A stretch of DNA of 64,000 nt from Phyllobacterium chamaecytisi (GTDB taxonomy: Bacteria; Pseudomonadota; Alphaproteobacteria; Rhizobiales; Rhizobiaceae). The notes beneath the pieces are model-generated. The model did not search any database. It was not told the DNA's origin and saw only the letters and a list, made by a program, of their open reading frames with translations. Each line of letters begins with the position of its first letter. Position 1 is the first letter of the stretch. This document shows, piece after piece, positions 62,299 to 64,000 of the stretch. The stretch covers positions 247,794-311,793 of the forward strand of contig NZ_JAIQWW010000007.1 in the NCBI RefSeq assembly GCF_020164455.1, given 5' to 3'. The position numbers and the translations under genes are program-made.

Positions 62299-63403
62299 AG
62301 CCGACCACCTCCGATGAAAGGCCGTGATTGGCAAGGAACTGCCGGGCTTCGGCAATTTTCGCTTCATCGGAACGCAGGGAAACCACCAGCATGCCGAAAG
62401 GACGCCCCGCGATTTCGTCGACTGCTCCGGCCATGATATTGACCTCGATGCCAAGATCGCTTCCAAGCCGCGCCAACATCGGTTCCGTGGCATTTTCACC
62501 CTTGAATATGACACGAAGAATAGTCCGGGAGCCGGGCTCCGGTAGCTGCGACATCCGGCTAGTCAAGAACTCCGGCAAATGCATGCCTGCGAGGCCACCG
62601 AGAAGCGCCTTGGTGGTTTCGTGCACATGCCCGGTGAACACGTCGAATGTCGGGCCTTGTTCGACGATGCGGCCACCATCAATCACTGCCACATGGTCGG
62701 CGATGGCCTTCACCACTTCCATCTCATGGGTAATCAGAAGCACGGTCAGACCGAGCTCCTTGTTGATCTTCCGGAGCAGGGCAAGGATCGAGCGCGTGGT
62801 TTCTGGATCCAGGGCCGATGTCGCCTCATCGGAGAGCAGCAGCTTTGGTTCGGTTGCCAAAGCGCGCGCGATGCCGATGCGCTGTTTTTGGCCGCCCGAA
62901 AGCTCGGAAGGATAACGGTCGCGCTTGTCGGAAAGGCCGACCAGATCAAGCAAGGGCGCCACGCGCTTTTCGATGTCCTGCGTGCCCATGCCGGCAATTT
63001 CCAGAGGCAGTGCAACATTGCCGAAGGCAGTACGCGAGGAGAGCAAATTGAAATGCTGGAAGATCATGCCGATCGAGCGGCGCACAGGGCGTAGATTCTT
63101 CTCGTCCAATCCGGCGATGTCCACGCCATCAACGAGGATGCGGCCAGAACTCGGCTTCTCGAGCCCGTTGACGAGCCGGATCAGCGTCGACTTGCCCGCC
63201 CCCGAACGGCCAATGATCCCGGTTACCGATCCACGCGGCACGACGAGGTCTATATCGTTCAATGCCACCACTTCGGCGCCGGTATTCCCTGCCGCAAAGC
63301 GCTTGGCAACGCCTTCGAATACGACCATGGGATTGGGCGCGTCATTGCCTGGAAGCACTTGCGGCGTACTCGTTGCCGTATTTCTCAAAACTGCCATGTT
63401 CAT
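62288..63403 (-). CDS. metN: Methionine ABC transporter ATP-binding protein
   Basis: 371 residues from the ATG at 63403 (MNMAVLRN); an ATG two codons later is equivalent. Walker [11 protein letters not shown] loop [21 protein letters not shown], signature [16 protein letters not shown], Walker [14 protein letters not shown]. The C-terminal NIL domain (about 295-370) has [20 protein letters not shown], a methionine-sensing ferredoxin-like fold giving trans-inhibition. An N-terminal extension of about 25 residues precedes the ABC domain. A structured leader lies upstream. Confidence 0.95.
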   Translation of the reverse strand: MNMAVLRNTATSTPQVLPGNDAPNPMVVFEGVAKRFAAGNTGAEVVALNDIDLVVPRGSVTGIIGRSGAGKSTLIRLVNGLEKPSSGRILVDGVDIAGLDEKNLRPVRRSIGMIFQHFNLLSSRTAFGNVALPLEIAGMGTQDIEKRVAPLLDLVGLSDKRDRYPSELSGGQKQRIGIARALATEPKLLLSDEATSALDPETTRSILALLRKINKELGLTVLLITHEMEVVKAIADHVAVIDGGRIVEQGPTFDVFTGHVHETTKALLGGLAGMHLPEFLTSRMSQLPEPGSRTILRVIFKGENATEPMLARLGSDLGIEVNIMAGAVDEIAGRPFGMLVVSLRSDEAKIAEARQFLANHGLSSEVVGYVR

Positions 63404-63420
63404 TTGCGGAGCTCGCACGT

Positions 63421-63478
63421 CCGCCCTGTTGCCTTTTGAGGGCGGTCTATACAGACCATCTTCGCGTTTCGATAGACC
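63421..63478 (-). promoter_or_regulatory. Two adjacent hairpins in the metN leader
   Basis: On the minus strand GGTCTAT (63478-63472) / ATAGACC (63450-63444) forms a 7-bp stem. CCGCCCT (63445-63439) / AGGGCGG (63427-63421), a second 7-bp stem with an 11-nt loop, competes with it for two bases and ends 17 nt before the ATG. I could not fit this to a known SAM riboswitch class. It could modulate translation. Confidence 0.35.
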
Positions 63479-64000
63479 TTGACGACAGGCATCAACATTT
63501 TCAGCTCTGTTTGAGACATCTTGGGTGGCCGGAAGGCCTCGGCAGAGATGACGATACGCAATGTTATCGCCCGACGACACGCAGCCGGTTTCATATTTGT
63601 ATCAATTGCGGGAATGTCTTTCCAAAACCGCCGCATCGGTCAGCACATCGGCTCTGTACCCTTCATACAGGGGAAAATTTCGACTCTGAGTGCTTGAAAT
63701 TTGGCCGATAAGAGCTAATTCTAAAGAACTACTTACTTGACTGCGTAGCAAATCGAGTAGATTGATCGACGGAATACATTTGAATAGAAAAAAATCACTT
63801 TAGAAATATTACTTTTGATTTTATCGTACAGATTAAAGATATACTTTCGTCTAAAGAAATATTCGGTATTTTCCTGCACTAATACCCTGTAGTCATAAAA
63901 TTTCATCTTAACCACAGTGCGACACTGGGACATAAAGACATTGGTAACTAATAGAAAAAATGCTAAGTATATTAACCAATGCCGAACGTAAAAAAACTAA
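63479..64000. other. Right-edge stretch without a supported gene, AT-rich after 63720
   Basis: The first part (63479-63720) must hold the metN promoter. From about 63720 base composition shifts strongly to A+T, unlike the rest of the window. A minus-strand frame (63733-63933) encodes a Tyr/Phe/Lys-rich 66-residue chain without a recognisable motif or ribosome site; I do not call it. The shift may mark the start of a foreign segment to the right. Confidence 0.4.

Noticed and set aside
63404..63720. SAM-II riboswitch upstream of metN
   Set aside because: I could not place the conserved SAM-II pseudoknot sequence; only two simple hairpins are visible.

Overview
The window looks like chromosomal DNA of a Hyphomicrobiales (Rhizobiales) alphaproteobacterium, most likely Rhizobiaceae/Phyllobacteriaceae. 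This is inferred from protein resemblance: an ExoY-type priming transferase, an ArsR-methyltransferase/metF pair, a GlcNAc/MurNAc locus next to ugpBAEC, RgtE/RgtF-like glycosyltransferase genes and a cobalamin riboswitch before bluB. No rRNA, tRNA, CRISPR array or intact insertion sequence was recognised.

Region 1 (1-15 kb) is accessory and gene-poor. It starts with the truncated 5' part of an exoY-like gene. A NarL/FixJ-type response regulator and its membrane histidine kinase follow, bracketed by two secreted Gly/Asn-rich proteins. A dyad of the form ATCGGAC-YAAA-GNC occurs near these genes (397, 517, 4354) and again at 8574. At two of the four places it sits exactly 21 nt before a TATC(C/T)T -10 box. 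The copy at 8574 drives no protein gene but a short hairpin-rich unit ending in a strong terminator, which is a candidate small RNA. The region also holds fossils (serine recombinase, ECF sigma region 4, outer-membrane protein 3' end, autotransporter-like fragment), two Gly/His-rich exported paralogues, and a free-standing ADP-ribosyltransferase-fold protein preceded by a small partner gene that has a second copy 2 kb away.

Region 2 (15-22 kb) is a tightly overlapping malonate decarboxylase operon on the minus strand, mdcA-C-D-E-G-B-H, followed by a secreted alpha/beta hydrolase. No malonate transporter or Mdc regulator lies beside it. Region 3 (22-34 kb) is housekeeping: GH25 lysozyme-like lipoprotein, MltB-type transglycosylase, ornithine/lysine decarboxylase, an EamA transporter, a 28-residue membrane peptide, ArsR-methyltransferase plus metF, DUF2293, riboswitch-controlled bluB, a MOSC protein and ettA, then a long inverted repeat.

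Region 4 (34-45 kb) has a three-gene run (lysophospholipase-like hydrolase, class III CoA-transferase, ThDP enzyme), a three-gene lipid-linked sugar cluster (polyprenyl-phosphate glycosyltransferase, LAB_N membrane protein, ArnT-like transferase), a probable nuclease toxin with an adjacent candidate immunity gene, an esterase, UDP-glucose dehydrogenase and an aldo/keto reductase.

Region 5 (45-61 kb) is an amino-sugar salvage island. A carbohydrate ABC transporter with an embedded Gfo/Idh oxidoreductase and murQ runs leftward. A sugar kinase, GntR regulator, SIS-type deaminase and nagA run rightward from a shared 200-bp control region. After pncA comes ugpBAEC behind a three-repeat PHO box. 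Region 6 (61-64 kb) is the methionine importer metNIQ, with an AT-rich, gene-empty right end.
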